Shown here: piece after piece, positions 48,020-54,416 of the stretch
How the letters are laid out: each line of letters opens with the position of its first letter
How positions within the stretch are numbered: the stretch's first letter is position 1
Assembly: GCA_945948535.1 (NCBI GenBank)
Contig: CAMFBN010000014.1
Coordinates: forward strand, 1 to 55,293
Source of the DNA: an uncultured Clostridia bacterium
GTDB taxonomy: Bacteria; Bacillota; Clostridia; Oscillospirales; Oscillospiraceae
Reading direction: 5' to 3'
DNA length: 55,293 nucleotides
Translations under genes and position numbers: made by a program
The notes under the pieces: generated by a model
Told to the model about the DNA's origin: nothing
What the model saw: only the letters and a program-made list of their open reading frames with translations
The model's database searches: none

Positions 48020-48490
48020 ATGAAAAACTGGAAACCGTACGCATCGGGAATTATATTCTCCGAGACCGTGGGCGCCCTCTCCGGCTGGCTGTCCCGGGGC
48101 GGCATGGAGGCTTTCCGCGCCACCGTAACCAAACCTCCCCTGTCGCCGCCGGACTGGGTATTTCCGGTGGTCTGGGCCGTTCTGTACGCCCTCATGGGCA
48201 TCGGCGCGGCAAGGGTCTGGCTGTCCCCGCCCTCCCCGGCGCGCAGTAAGGGTCTCAACCTGTATGTCCTTCAGCTGATCGTCAATTTCTTCTGGAGCCT
48301 GATCTTTTTCAACGCGCAAGCCTATTTTCTGGCCTTTCTCTGGCTGATGCTGTTGTGGGCGCTGGTTTTTGGAATGACCCTGTTCTTTTATCAGGCAGAC
48401 CTGCCCGCCGCCAAACTGCAGATTCCCTATCGGGTCTGGCTGATCTGCGCCGCATACCTGAATCTGGGCGTGTGGTATCTCAATTCCTAA
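48020..48490 (+). CDS. TspO/MBR-family membrane protein
   Basis: A 156-residue protein with five membrane helices and the TspO hallmarks: VTKPPLSPPDWVFPVVWAVL at about residue 37-56, then FFWSLIFFNAQAYFLAFLWL and the last helix YRVWLICAAYLNLGVWYLNS. TspO proteins bind porphyrins and related ligands and act in tetrapyrrole or stress physiology. The ribosome site is weak and an alternative upstream ATG is out of frame. It stands alone after cbiM, separated by a terminator. Confidence 0.9.
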   Translation: MKNWKPYASGIIFSETVGALSGWLSRGGMEAFRATVTKPPLSPPDWVFPVVWAVLYALMGIGAARVWLSPPSPARSKGLNLYVLQLIVNFFWSLIFFNAQAYFLAFLWLMLLWALVFGMTLFFYQADLPAAKLQIPYRVWLICAAYLNLGVWYLNS

Positions 48491-48564
48491 CGGCTTAGCT
48501 ATATCAAAAAGATATAATTCATCTCCTGTTTTTGGTATTTTACTTTTTCCTATATGTGTATTAT

Positions 48565-48570
48565 TATAAT
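48565..48570 (+). promoter_or_regulatory. -10 box before the microprotein pair
   Basis: TATAAT in an A+T-rich region, about 42 bases before the first microprotein ATG. A matching -35 is not obvious. Confidence 0.45.
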
Positions 48571-48611
48571 GCCAGAAAGAACGAAATGCCAAATCGAAAG
48601 GAGATGTCATT

Positions 48612-48674
48612 ATGAAGACCGTTAAGAAGATCGAGGCCATGCTGGAAGAATACTATGAAACCTTCAAACATTAA
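48612..48674 (+). CDS. 20-residue microprotein A
   Basis: Encodes MKTVKKIEAMLEEYYETFKH. A strong ribosome site (AAAGGAGATGTCATT) precedes the ATG. The sequence reads as one charged amphipathic helix with basic N-terminus and acidic, aromatic C-terminus. A second copy 98 bases downstream encodes the same peptide with one change. I know no family for it. The pair sits in its own unit with a -10 box before and a terminator after, downstream of tspO. Confidence 0.7.
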   Translation: MKTVKKIEAMLEEYYETFKH

Positions 48675-48709
48675 TCGCTCGCCGGGCACAAAACGAAAGG
48701 AGAATTTCT

Positions 48710-48772
48710 ATGAAGACTGTTAAGAAAATCGAAGCCATGCTGGAAGCGTACTACGAGACCTTTAAGCATTGA
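48710..48772 (+). CDS. 20-residue microprotein B
   Basis: Tandem paralogue of microprotein A; only residue 13 differs (Glu to Ala). Between the two genes seven codons differ silently, one differs in amino acid and the stop differs (TAA, TGA). The ribosome site is again strong (AAAGGAGAATTTCT). Excess of silent changes indicates selection on the peptide itself, so these are real genes. Role unknown: signal peptide, small membrane-surface helix or toxin-like peptide are all open. Confidence 0.7.
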   Translation: MKTVKKIEAMLEAYYETFKH

Positions 48773-48818
48773 TAATCTTCTGTTGTGAGGAACCAAATGA
48801 CAAATACCGACAATTCAT

Positions 48819-48856
48819 AAACCCCGTCACTTGTTCGATGCGAGTGACGGGGTTTT
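48819..48856 (+). terminator. Terminator after the microprotein pair
   Basis: AAACCCCGTCAC (48819-48830) and GTGACGGGGTTT (48844-48855) form a perfect 12-bp stem, then TGTTT. Confidence 0.85.
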
Positions 48857-48918
48857 GTTTATGATATTCAGTGAAATGCTGATCGGCATGACGCAGCAGG
48901 AAGACAAATTGGAATTTG

Positions 48919-49109
48919 GCGGCGAGTCGCCGCTGACAATGCGTGCCCAGGCTTTGTGTATTCGTTACACCATTGGGTACCGCTCGGTTCGTTACATAGT
49001 ACCGTAGGGCGGAGCCACAGAACGATACCGAGCGGGTCAGGGAAGTTGCGATTACAGACCAGCCGTGCACGCATTGCCCGCGGGGGCATCCCCGCAAATT
49101 ACAATTTAT
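48919..49109. repeat. Composite palindromic repeat, copy 4 (decayed)
   Basis: Starts with GCGGCGAGTCGCCGC (48919-48933) and tail TGACAATGCGT, contains a broken 30-bp palindrome (from 49003, CGTAGGGCGGAGCCAC) and ends with the inverted counterpart (49017-49106) of the segment at 39261-39346. Confidence 0.8.
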
Positions 49110-49129
49110 CAGCTTGCTATCCGGTACTA

Positions 49130-50044
49130 TTAACAGGACTCCCCTTCCAATAAATCCGCCGGGTGCTCCTGCAAATAGTCGGTGACATAGTCCAGAAAGG
49201 TCTGGGACAGTTCAGATATGGAGGTATTTCGCTTGCGCACCAGCAGATACCGCGCCCGGTGGGACGGTTCCACAATCCTGCGGCAGACAATGCCGGGCAT
49301 GGTCTCCGGCGCGGTCTGAGGGAAAATGCTGATACCCACGTCGGCATGGGCCATGGCAAGCACGTCCACAAAATTGGAATGCTCGCCGATGATGTTCGGC
49401 TCCGCACCGGCCTGACGGAACCAGCTGCGGATTTCGTCCACACGGGACCGGCGGTGGGGCACAATCAGCGGCTTACCCGCCAGTTCCCGCAGAGGCAGGG
49501 GCGCGTCCGGCTCCGCCGCCAGCGGATTCCGGTCGGACATAATGGCACACCAGGGCTCGTCGCCCACCGGAATGCCCTCCAGATGCTCGCTGTCATAGGG
49601 CGCGGCAATCAGTCCCAGCTCGATATAGCCCCGCTGAATCTGTTCGATGATATCGTCGCTGCTGCCGTTGACGATCTCAAAACGCACCAACGGGTATTCC
49701 TCCCGGAAGCCTGCCAGCCACCGGGCGGCAAGGAAGGGCGCAAGGCCCGCCACGCTGCCAAAGCACAGGGTTCCGGACAGACCCATGGCGAGAGAGCCCA
49801 CCTCCTCCCGGGTACGCTCCGCCAGATCCAGCAGCTGGGCCGCCCGGCGGTAGAGCAGCTTTCCCGCCTCCGTCAATTGCAAACTTCTGCCGCCGCGAAG
49901 GAACAGCGGTGTGCCCAGCTCCTCCTCCAGAGCCTTAATCTGATTGCTCAGCGGCGGCTGACTCATACTGAGCCGCTGGGCGGCACGGGTAAAATTCAGC
50001 TCCTCGGCAACCACCGAGAAATAATGAAGTCCTCGAAGATCCAT
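49130..50044 (-). CDS. LysR-family transcriptional regulator
   Basis: A 304-residue regulator. The N-terminal winged helix-turn-helix is standard (LHYFSVVAEELNFTRAAQRL; SMSQPPLSNQIKALEEELGT). Residues 90-295 form the periplasmic-binding-protein-like effector domain (GTLCFGSVAGLAPFLAARWL; FEIVNGSSDDIIEQI). No divergent partner gene lies upstream; the next gene in that direction is the prophage integrase beyond a repeat-rich gap. Target and effector are unknown. Start MDLRGLHYFSV is the conserved LysR beginning. Confidence 0.93.
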   Translation of the reverse strand: MDLRGLHYFSVVAEELNFTRAAQRLSMSQPPLSNQIKALEEELGTPLFLRGGRSLQLTEAGKLLYRRAAQLLDLAERTREEVGSLAMGLSGTLCFGSVAGLAPFLAARWLAGFREEYPLVRFEIVNGSSDDIIEQIQRGYIELGLIAAPYDSEHLEGIPVGDEPWCAIMSDRNPLAAEPDAPLPLRELAGKPLIVPHRRSRVDEIRSWFRQAGAEPNIIGEHSNFVDVLAMAHADVGISIFPQTAPETMPGIVCRRIVEPSHRARYLLVRKRNTSISELSQTFLDYVTDYLQEHPADLLEGESC

Positions 50045-50574
50045 CGTACACGCCTCCCGGAATTAGGGAAGCTCTGGACAAATCGGCAAGACCTGTCATC
50101 CAGCCGAAGCCGATTTATTCAGGGGTTCCTTAGATTTACGCATCTATTTTATCACAAAACAAAGCCCTTGTCATTCCCCTATTTTCCTCCTTCGGCAGGG
50201 CTGCGCGGAGCACCACTGGTGCCGCCCTTTCGAATCCACCTTCTTCCTCTGCCAACCATAAAGGCCACCTGTAAAGACGAGAATTGCAGGGATGAGGGAT
50301 TCGACTGGATTAAGGTGTCGTCACCGTCGAGCCGGTGACGAGCGACACCCCACCGGATAGGAAACCTTTCTGCGACGAACTATGGACTTACGTCCACACC
50401 CGTACCGGGTGCGTCCGAAAGTCCATGGATTCTCCCACGGGCTAAAAACAGTCCACCGGACTGTTTTTGCACCAGTGTTCGCAAAAAATAAGGTATGATT
50501 GCCACCGGCAATCATCAGGATTTTGATCCGCTGCGCGGAGCACCACTGATGCCGCCCTTTCGAATCCACCTTCT
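50045..50574. other. Structured, repeat-rich intergenic stretch
   Basis: No gene. It holds a direct repeat unit (50201-50269), a row of hairpins: GGTGTCG..CACCG/CGGTG..CGACACC (about 50311-50347), ATGGACTT/AAGTCCAT enclosing CACCCG/CGGGTG (about 50382-50424) and AAACAGTCC/GGACTGTTT (about 50447-50467), and the 25-base inverted copy (50492-50516) of the palindrome at 32890. Confidence 0.55.
50201..50269. repeat. Direct repeat unit, copy A
   Basis: A unit starting CTGCGCGGAGCACCACTG and containing TTCGAATCCACCTTCTTCC; repeated at 50531-50599 with a handful of mismatches. A related tail (GGATGAGGGATTCGA) follows each copy. Confidence 0.8.
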
Positions 50575-50599
50575 TCCTCTGCCAATGATAAAGGCCACC
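50531..50599. repeat. Direct repeat unit, copy B
   Basis: Second copy of the unit at 50201-50269. Its end is also the left arm of the long inverted repeat at the element boundary. Confidence 0.8.
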
Positions 50600-50630
50600 C
50601 GAACGGGTGGCCTTTATCATTGGCAGAGGA
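50575..50630 (-). terminator. Long inverted repeat with terminator at the prophage edge
   Basis: Perfect 27-base arms 50575-50601 and 50604-50630; the inner AAAGGCCACCCG/CGGGTGGCCTTT is a classic intrinsic terminator. On the minus strand it follows directly after the tRNA 3'-end fragment, as expected for the original tRNA terminator. Confidence 0.75.
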
Positions 50631-50643
50631 TGAGGGATTCGAA
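50621..50643 (-). other. tRNA 3'-end fragment, probable attachment-site core
   Basis: On the minus strand it reads TTCGAATCCCTCATCC then TCTGCCA: T-loop, 3' T-stem, acceptor strand and CCA. The bases before it do not pair as the 5' T-stem, so only the 3' end is present. It lies 24 bases past the integrase stop, the usual scar of integration into a tRNA gene; the intact tRNA should be at the far end of the element, beyond the window. Confidence 0.65.
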
Positions 50644-50666
50644 CAGAGCGTTATATGTGGGAAAAG

Positions 50667-51734
50667 TTATTGAATATCAGTCACTTTTTCGTTTTCGTTA
50701 GCATTTTTGTTAGCATTATCGTTTTTGTTGTCAAAAAATGCTGTGAAGGTTTTTGCGTGGGCGGCTACGTCCTGCTGGGCGATATGGGTGTAGATTTTTC
50801 GCATGGTCTGATCGTTGGCCCAGCCGCCTATCTCCATGGCTACTTTTTCCGGCACGTTCAAGTGGTAGGCAAGACTGGCGAAGCTGTGGCGAAGGCCATG
50901 GATGCCTACTTTTGGAAGATTGTTTGCCTCGCAGATGCGGTTGATCTGCTGGAACATTCCGGCCGGGGACATGGTAACTACATATTCAGACTTTCGCTGT
51001 GCGGCTTCCAGAGCGGCTCTGAGGGGTGGAATGATTGGGATAAGCCGGGTTGAGCTTCTGTTCTTATTTTCCTTCTTGCGGACAAGAACGCCGCCCTCAC
51101 CGTACACGGCAGCGCCTGACACGGTTATGATTCCATTTTCCAGATCCACATTCTCCCAGCGCAAGTCCAGCAGTTCAGACCGGCGCATACTGGAAAGGGC
51201 CAGAAGGGCGGGAATCTCCACCGGCATTCCGTGGATGGCCTCCACAAAGGCGGGAATCTGATCTGGGGTTAGGAATGGATGCTCATTTGGTTTGACCTGC
51301 GGAAGACGGACGGTGATCTTCTCACCGGTGGCCTCCACGATCACGGAGGACAGGAACCGCCATGCGTTTTGCAGGGTCTTGGCGCTGCACAGCTTTGCTT
51401 CTGCATTCACGGCCCGCTGCCACTGCTCCTGAGTGACGGCTCCAATATCCCGCTGCATCATGGTCTGGAATCTTCCACGCTGGATGAATCGGTAGCCCCG
51501 GACGGTGGCCGGGGACAGGACGTTGGAACGGGCGGAAATGTAATCGTCAATGGCCACGGTGACGGTTTTCTTGGCCTTTGCGGTTTTTGCCTTCATAAGA
51601 CCGTTCTTTACGGCCATGGCTTCGGCAACTGCGGCTTTTTCCGTGTCTCTGGTGATGGAGATACTTTCCCCGCTCAAGCGGAGTTGAACTGTCCACATGC
51701 CTGACGGAAGTTTCCTTGCTTTCGGTACTTTCAA
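50667..51734 (-). CDS. Tyrosine-type site-specific integrase
   Basis: A 355-residue phage-type integrase. An N-terminal AP2-like arm domain (MWTVQLRLSGESISITRDTE) and a SAM-like core-binding domain (about 55-150) precede the catalytic domain. Catalytic residues are visible: LSSMRRSELLDLRWENV (Arg), HGLRHSFASLAYH (HxxR) and the late GGWANDQTMRKIYTHIAQQD with the tyrosine (about residue 320). The start is TTG (MKVPKARK) after AAGGGAAAAA. It catalyses insertion and excision at the adjacent tRNA-end sequence. Confidence 0.93.
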   Translation of the reverse strand: MKVPKARKLPSGMWTVQLRLSGESISITRDTEKAAVAEAMAVKNGLMKAKTAKAKKTVTVAIDDYISARSNVLSPATVRGYRFIQRGRFQTMMQRDIGAVTQEQWQRAVNAEAKLCSAKTLQNAWRFLSSVIVEATGEKITVRLPQVKPNEHPFLTPDQIPAFVEAIHGMPVEIPALLALSSMRRSELLDLRWENVDLENGIITVSGAAVYGEGGVLVRKKENKNRSSTRLIPIIPPLRAALEAAQRKSEYVVTMSPAGMFQQINRICEANNLPKVGIHGLRHSFASLAYHLNVPEKVAMEIGGWANDQTMRKIYTHIAQQDVAAHAKTFTAFFDNKNDNANKNANENEKVTDIQ

Positions 51735-51742
51735 TTTTTCCC

Positions 51743-51771
51743 TTGCCTTTCCGGGGCAAGTCTGCTATGAT
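51743..51771 (+). promoter_or_regulatory. Plus-strand promoter inside the minus-strand integrase region
   Basis: TTGCCT (51743-51748), 17 bases, TATGAT (51766-51771). It faces a terminator 50 bases on, with no ORF between. Confidence 0.5.
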
Positions 51772-51777
51772 AATTGG

Positions 51778-51856
51778 GCAGATTACCCCTATGTTTTGGT
51801 GACTGGTGGTTTTCTGTATCGCCGCTCTGGTGTTCGCAGCACCGGGGCGGTTTTTT
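51778..51856 (+). ncRNA. Candidate small RNA
   Basis: About 80 bases between a plus-strand promoter and an intrinsic terminator (CCGCTCTGGTG 51822-51832 with CACCGGGGCGG 51840-51850, then TTTTTT). No start codon with ribosome site lies within. Neighbouring genes are on the other strand, so this is an independent short transcript if real; possible roles are antisense or regulatory control of the element. Confidence 0.4.
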
Positions 51857-52034
51857 ATTTTGCAGTCTGGACGGCGAGCTTCAAAGCGTCAAGAAGTATC
51901 TTCCATTCGTCTTCGCTGATCAGCACCGCATTGCCTGCGCTGGTTTTGATTGTTACAAATTCCATTCCGGTGGCCGCGTCGATTAGGAAACGTTCGGCAT
52001 CAGATAGGAATTGTTGTGCTGTTTTCTCTAGCAT
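51855..52034 (-). CDS. Small Phd/YefM-like protein
   Basis: A 59-residue protein starting MLEKTAQQFLSDAERFLIDA, after a perfect AGGAGG. The end GNAVLISEDEWKILLDALKL is the typical helix-strand end of Phd/YefM antitoxins (VLISEDEW motif). No recognisable toxin gene is adjacent; the next gene upstream encodes a membrane protein. It could be an orphan antitoxin or a DNA-binding regulator of the prophage. Confidence 0.6.
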   Translation of the reverse strand: MLEKTAQQFLSDAERFLIDAATGMEFVTIKTSAGNAVLISEDEWKILLDALKLAVQTAK

Positions 52035-52048
52035 AATGTATCCTCCTA

Positions 52049-52474
52049 TTAATAATCTTCTAACCTTCGTTTGTATTTGATTCTTTCAAAATCGATACAA
52101 GAATTCAGATGGAGATATGATTTTTCAATATCTCGGAGCATACTATCGTAAAGGTTCCATTTGTCGTAAGAGATTTTCGGAAGCTCTTTTTTATACTTCG
52201 ACTTGTATAATGCGAGTGGATTTTCCTTGTACATCTTTACGGTCTGAGAGATGGAATCCATATATTGACGTGACGGAAGACTTGTTACCCAACGCTCCAG
52301 TATGCGTTCGCACTCGTCACGGCAATCGGAAGTCATACGGACAAGCTCAATAACTGATTCGTAGTAGTACGACTGATGCTCCATCTTTTTCTCATAATGC
52401 CTCTCCATAAAGTAGAAGCCAAAGAAAACGGCTCCAAACAATAATGTGGAGAATACTTCAAAAAAAGTTTCCAT
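52049..52474 (-). CDS. Hypothetical membrane-anchored protein
   Basis: A 141-residue protein with one N-terminal membrane helix (FFEVFSTLLFGAVFFGFYFM, residues 3-22) and a long charged helical region with coiled-coil features. No family is recognised. It lies 14 bases upstream of the Phd/YefM-like gene in the same direction, so the two may be one operon in the lysogeny region. A superinfection-exclusion or lysogenic conversion role is possible but not shown. Confidence 0.55.
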   Translation of the reverse strand: METFFEVFSTLLFGAVFFGFYFMERHYEKKMEHQSYYYESVIELVRMTSDCRDECERILERWVTSLPSRQYMDSISQTVKMYKENPLALYKSKYKKELPKISYDKWNLYDSMLRDIEKSYLHLNSCIDFERIKYKRRLEDY

Positions 52475-52502
52475 TTTTCACCACCGCAGTATATTTGTTT
52501 TT

Positions 52503-52537
52503 GTGTCCAAATAAACGGACACTTAATCATTTATAAT
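52503..52537 (+). promoter_or_regulatory. Palindrome and -10 box in the gap
   Basis: GTGTCC-N8-GGACAC (52503-52522), related to the repressor operators but with a wider centre, followed by TATAAT (52532-52537). Confidence 0.35.
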
Positions 52538-52589
52538 CGAACGCAAAAATAACAGTATTTTCTTTTTCATAGCATAAACTGCCAATCTT

Positions 52590-52609
52590 CCCGCTTTTGC
52601 GGGTTTTTT
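52590..52609 (+). terminator. Plus-strand terminator past the repressor gene
   Basis: CCCGC-tttt-GCGGG followed by TTTTTT in plus orientation, although both neighbouring genes are on the minus strand. Confidence 0.55.
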
Positions 52610-52611
52610 AT

Positions 52612-52989
52612 TTATCCGGCACTATTTTCCACGTCGGAAACAGAAGCATTTTTTGTGTAGACGTGGGTTGCCATTGTGACTGTTTGCAGGATATACTCCT
52701 TTCCTTGATCGTTGAGCTGGCGGTACATTTCCAGCAATCGCTCTTCATCACTTGACAAAGATGCTTCGTCTTTCGATTTGTTTTCCCATCCCATCAGGTA
52801 ATCCGGAGTGGTATGCAATGCCTCAGCCAGCTTCGCTATTTTGTCACGACGGATATTCTCTATCATACCCGTCTCCCATTTCCTGATTGTGCTGCGACCA
52901 ACACCAACATGACGTGCGACCTGTTCAAGCGTTAGACCGTGCTCAGCTCTTAGGGAACGAACTTTCCTTGAAAAATCATTTTCTGACAC
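52612..52989 (-). CDS. XRE-family phage repressor
   Basis: A 125-residue repressor. The helix-turn-helix is LTLEQVARHVGVGRSTIRKW (about residues 18-37), followed by the EALHTTPDYLMGWE tail typical of XRE repressors and a short helical C-terminal part for dimerisation, with no protease domain. GTG at 52989 gives ideal spacing from AAAGGAG; a GTG three codons earlier is too close. It is divergent from the Cro-like gene across an operator region with GTGTC-N6-GACAC sites, so it is the probable lysogeny repressor. Confidence 0.88.
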   Translation of the reverse strand: MSENDFSRKVRSLRAEHGLTLEQVARHVGVGRSTIRKWETGMIENIRRDKIAKLAEALHTTPDYLMGWENKSKDEASLSSDEERLLEMYRQLNDQGKEYILQTVTMATHVYTKNASVSDVENSAG

Positions 52990-53068
52990 AGAGAACACGC
53001 TCCTTTCTCTGCTACTGTATCATACTTGTGTCTTTTTTGCAACAATAATTTTGCAAAAAAGAAAAAAT

Positions 53069-53142
53069 AGTGTCCTAAAAGACAAAAAAGCTATTGACAA
53101 TCCAATACAAGTCGCTATAATGGAATGTGTCCTAAATGACAC
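53069..53142. promoter_or_regulatory. Prophage early promoter flanked by two operators
   Basis: Early promoter TTGACA (53094-53099), 16 bases, TATAAT (53116-53121). Operator O1 GTGTC-N6-GACAA (53070-53084) lies just upstream and O2 GTGTC-N6-GACAC (53127-53142) just downstream, bracketing the promoter. Confidence 0.75.
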
Positions 53143-53160
53143 TAGAAAGGAGGTACATCC

Positions 53161-53367
53161 ATGAATAAGAACAAACTCATGTACGAGATGGCAGAAAAGA
53201 AAGTAACTATCATGGAAATGTGCGAAAAACTTGGAATCAGCCGCTCCGCTTTCTACAGAAAGTGCAATGGCATCTCTGAGTTTACGCAAAGTGAAATCCA
53301 GACAATCGTGGACTATCTTGAACTGAGTTCTCCTATGGGCATTTTTTTTGAAGAAAAAGTGTCGTAA
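53161..53367 (+). CDS. Cro-like helix-turn-helix protein
   Basis: A 68-residue DNA-binding protein: MYEMAEKKVTIMEMCEKLGI and SRSAFYRKCNGISEFTQSEI form the helix-turn-helix, ending in a short beta-prone tail. The ATG follows AAAGGAGG. It is first in the rightward early operon and divergent from the repressor, so it plays a Cro-type role. An additional operator copy overlaps its last codons and the bases just after the stop (53357-53376). Confidence 0.85.
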   Translation: MNKNKLMYEMAEKKVTIMEMCEKLGISRSAFYRKCNGISEFTQSEIQTIVDYLELSSPMGIFFEEKVS

Positions 53368-53376
53368 AAGACACTT
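53357..53376. promoter_or_regulatory. Operator O3 at the cro 3' end
   Basis: AAGTGTC-gtaaaa-GACACTT, a perfect palindrome and the best of the three copies, spanning the end of the Cro-like gene. It could block readthrough into the methyltransferase or loop with O1 and O2. Confidence 0.7.
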
Positions 53377-53435
53377 TCGGAACTCGGCGAAAGAAATATA
53401 CCGCCCGGTAGGGGCGGCAGGAAGGAGTGTTGAAC

Positions 53436-54056
53436 ATTAGAGTTCTTGTAGCTTGCGAGGAATCGCAGGCCGTAACAATCGAATTTCGGAAGCTCGGTCA
53501 CGAGGCGTATTCCTGCGACATAGAGACTTGCTCAGGCGGACACCCGGAATGGCATTTGCAGGTTGACGCATTGGAACTTCTGAAAATGAAATGGGATCTG
53601 ATTATTGCCCACCCCCCCTGTACATATATGACGAATGCGGGTGCTGTAAGGATGCGGGTAAAAGGTGAGATTCAGCCAGAACGCTATCGGAAGGCAATGG
53701 AAGCAAAGGAATTCTTCATGCGGTTTTACGAAGCGGATTGCCCAAGAATCGCCATTGAAAATCCTACGCCTATGAAAATCGTTGGTCTTCCACCGTACAC
53801 ACAAGCTATCCAGCCTTACCAGTTCGGGCATCCGTATTCAAAGCGGACATGCCTGTGGCTGAAAGGATTACCGCCGTTAGTCCCTACCAAGATAATTGAG
53901 CAACATACTCCGTATGTGAACGGCGGATGCAAGGATTCTCATGGTAATTATCGGAGATTCCAAGGAAGGAACGAGCGTGACCCGAAAACAAGGTCAAAAA
54001 CATTTCCAGGAATCGCAAAAGCGATGGCGGAACAGTGGGGAGATTTGACCGACTGA
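53436..54056 (+). CDS. Phage DNA methyltransferase-like protein
   Basis: A protein of about 206 residues similar to phage-encoded DNA (cytosine) methyltransferases. RVLVACEESQAVTIEFRKLG is the cofactor-binding start; LIIAHPPCTYMTNAG has the PPC catalytic motif; IAIENPTPMKIVG and YQFGHPYSKRTCLWLKGLPP match the family. Family members begin M-K/R-VLVACE, which here aligns with ATT at 53436, eight bases after AAGGAG; TTG 53430 or GTG 53427 are possible but too near the ribosome site. It may protect phage DNA from host restriction. Confidence 0.82.
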   Translation: MRVLVACEESQAVTIEFRKLGHEAYSCDIETCSGGHPEWHLQVDALELLKMKWDLIIAHPPCTYMTNAGAVRMRVKGEIQPERYRKAMEAKEFFMRFYEADCPRIAIENPTPMKIVGLPPYTQAIQPYQFGHPYSKRTCLWLKGLPPLVPTKIIEQHTPYVNGGCKDSHGNYRRFQGRNERDPKTRSKTFPGIAKAMAEQWGDLTD

Positions 54057-54075
54057 AAGGAAGGAGTGATTTCAA

Positions 54076-54258
54076 ATGGAAGAAAAGAAATGCCCGGTTG
54101 ACAGGGAGAGGGTTCTGATCGGTTTGGAGTGCTGCCGGGAGCAGGACTGTATCCGTTGCACCTATGACTGTGGAACGAATGAAGACTTCGACCGTTTACT
54201 CTTTGATACAGTTGCCTACATTCGCTTTCTTGAGGAACGGCTGGGGGTGACGGGATGA
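54076..54258 (+). CDS. Small Cys-rich phage protein
   Basis: A 60-residue protein with a cysteine cluster (CCREQDCIRCTYDC) that may bind zinc, and a C-terminal helix (AYIRFLEERLGV). AAGGAAGGAG precedes the ATG. Such proteins recur in early regions of clostridial phages; function unknown. Overlaps the next gene by ATGA. Confidence 0.7.
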   Translation: MEEKKCPVDRERVLIGLECCREQDCIRCTYDCGTNEDFDRLLFDTVAYIRFLEERLGVTG

Positions 54259-54416
54259 AGCAGGGAAAGCGGCCAACGGTGGCCCAGAGGAAGTATATCC
54301 AGTCATTCCGGCTGAACGCGGAAAACTGGCTGGTGGTGCGGGACAACAATGAGGCGTTCGTCATCCGGCACCGGCTGAGCGACAAGGAAAAGAAACTGCC
54401 AAGGAGGGAACGGTAA
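54255..54416 (+). CDS. DUF6906-like small phage protein
   Basis: A 53-residue basic protein, MKQGKRPTVAQRKYIQSFRL onward with NAENWLVVRDNNEAFVI, matching a family of small early phage proteins (DUF6906 type). It overlaps both neighbours (ATGA before, TAATG after), so translation is coupled along the operon. Role unknown. Confidence 0.7.
   Translation: MKQGKRPTVAQRKYIQSFRLNAENWLVVRDNNEAFVIRHRLSDKEKKLPRRER

Noticed and set aside
48612..48772. CRISPR-like or simple tandem repeat
   Set aside because: Only two units, differences are at third codon positions, and each has its own ribosome site; a coding duplication explains it better.
50531..50643. A complete tRNA gene at the integrase end
   Set aside because: Only the T-loop to CCA part fits; there is no D-arm, anticodon arm or matching 5' acceptor strand.
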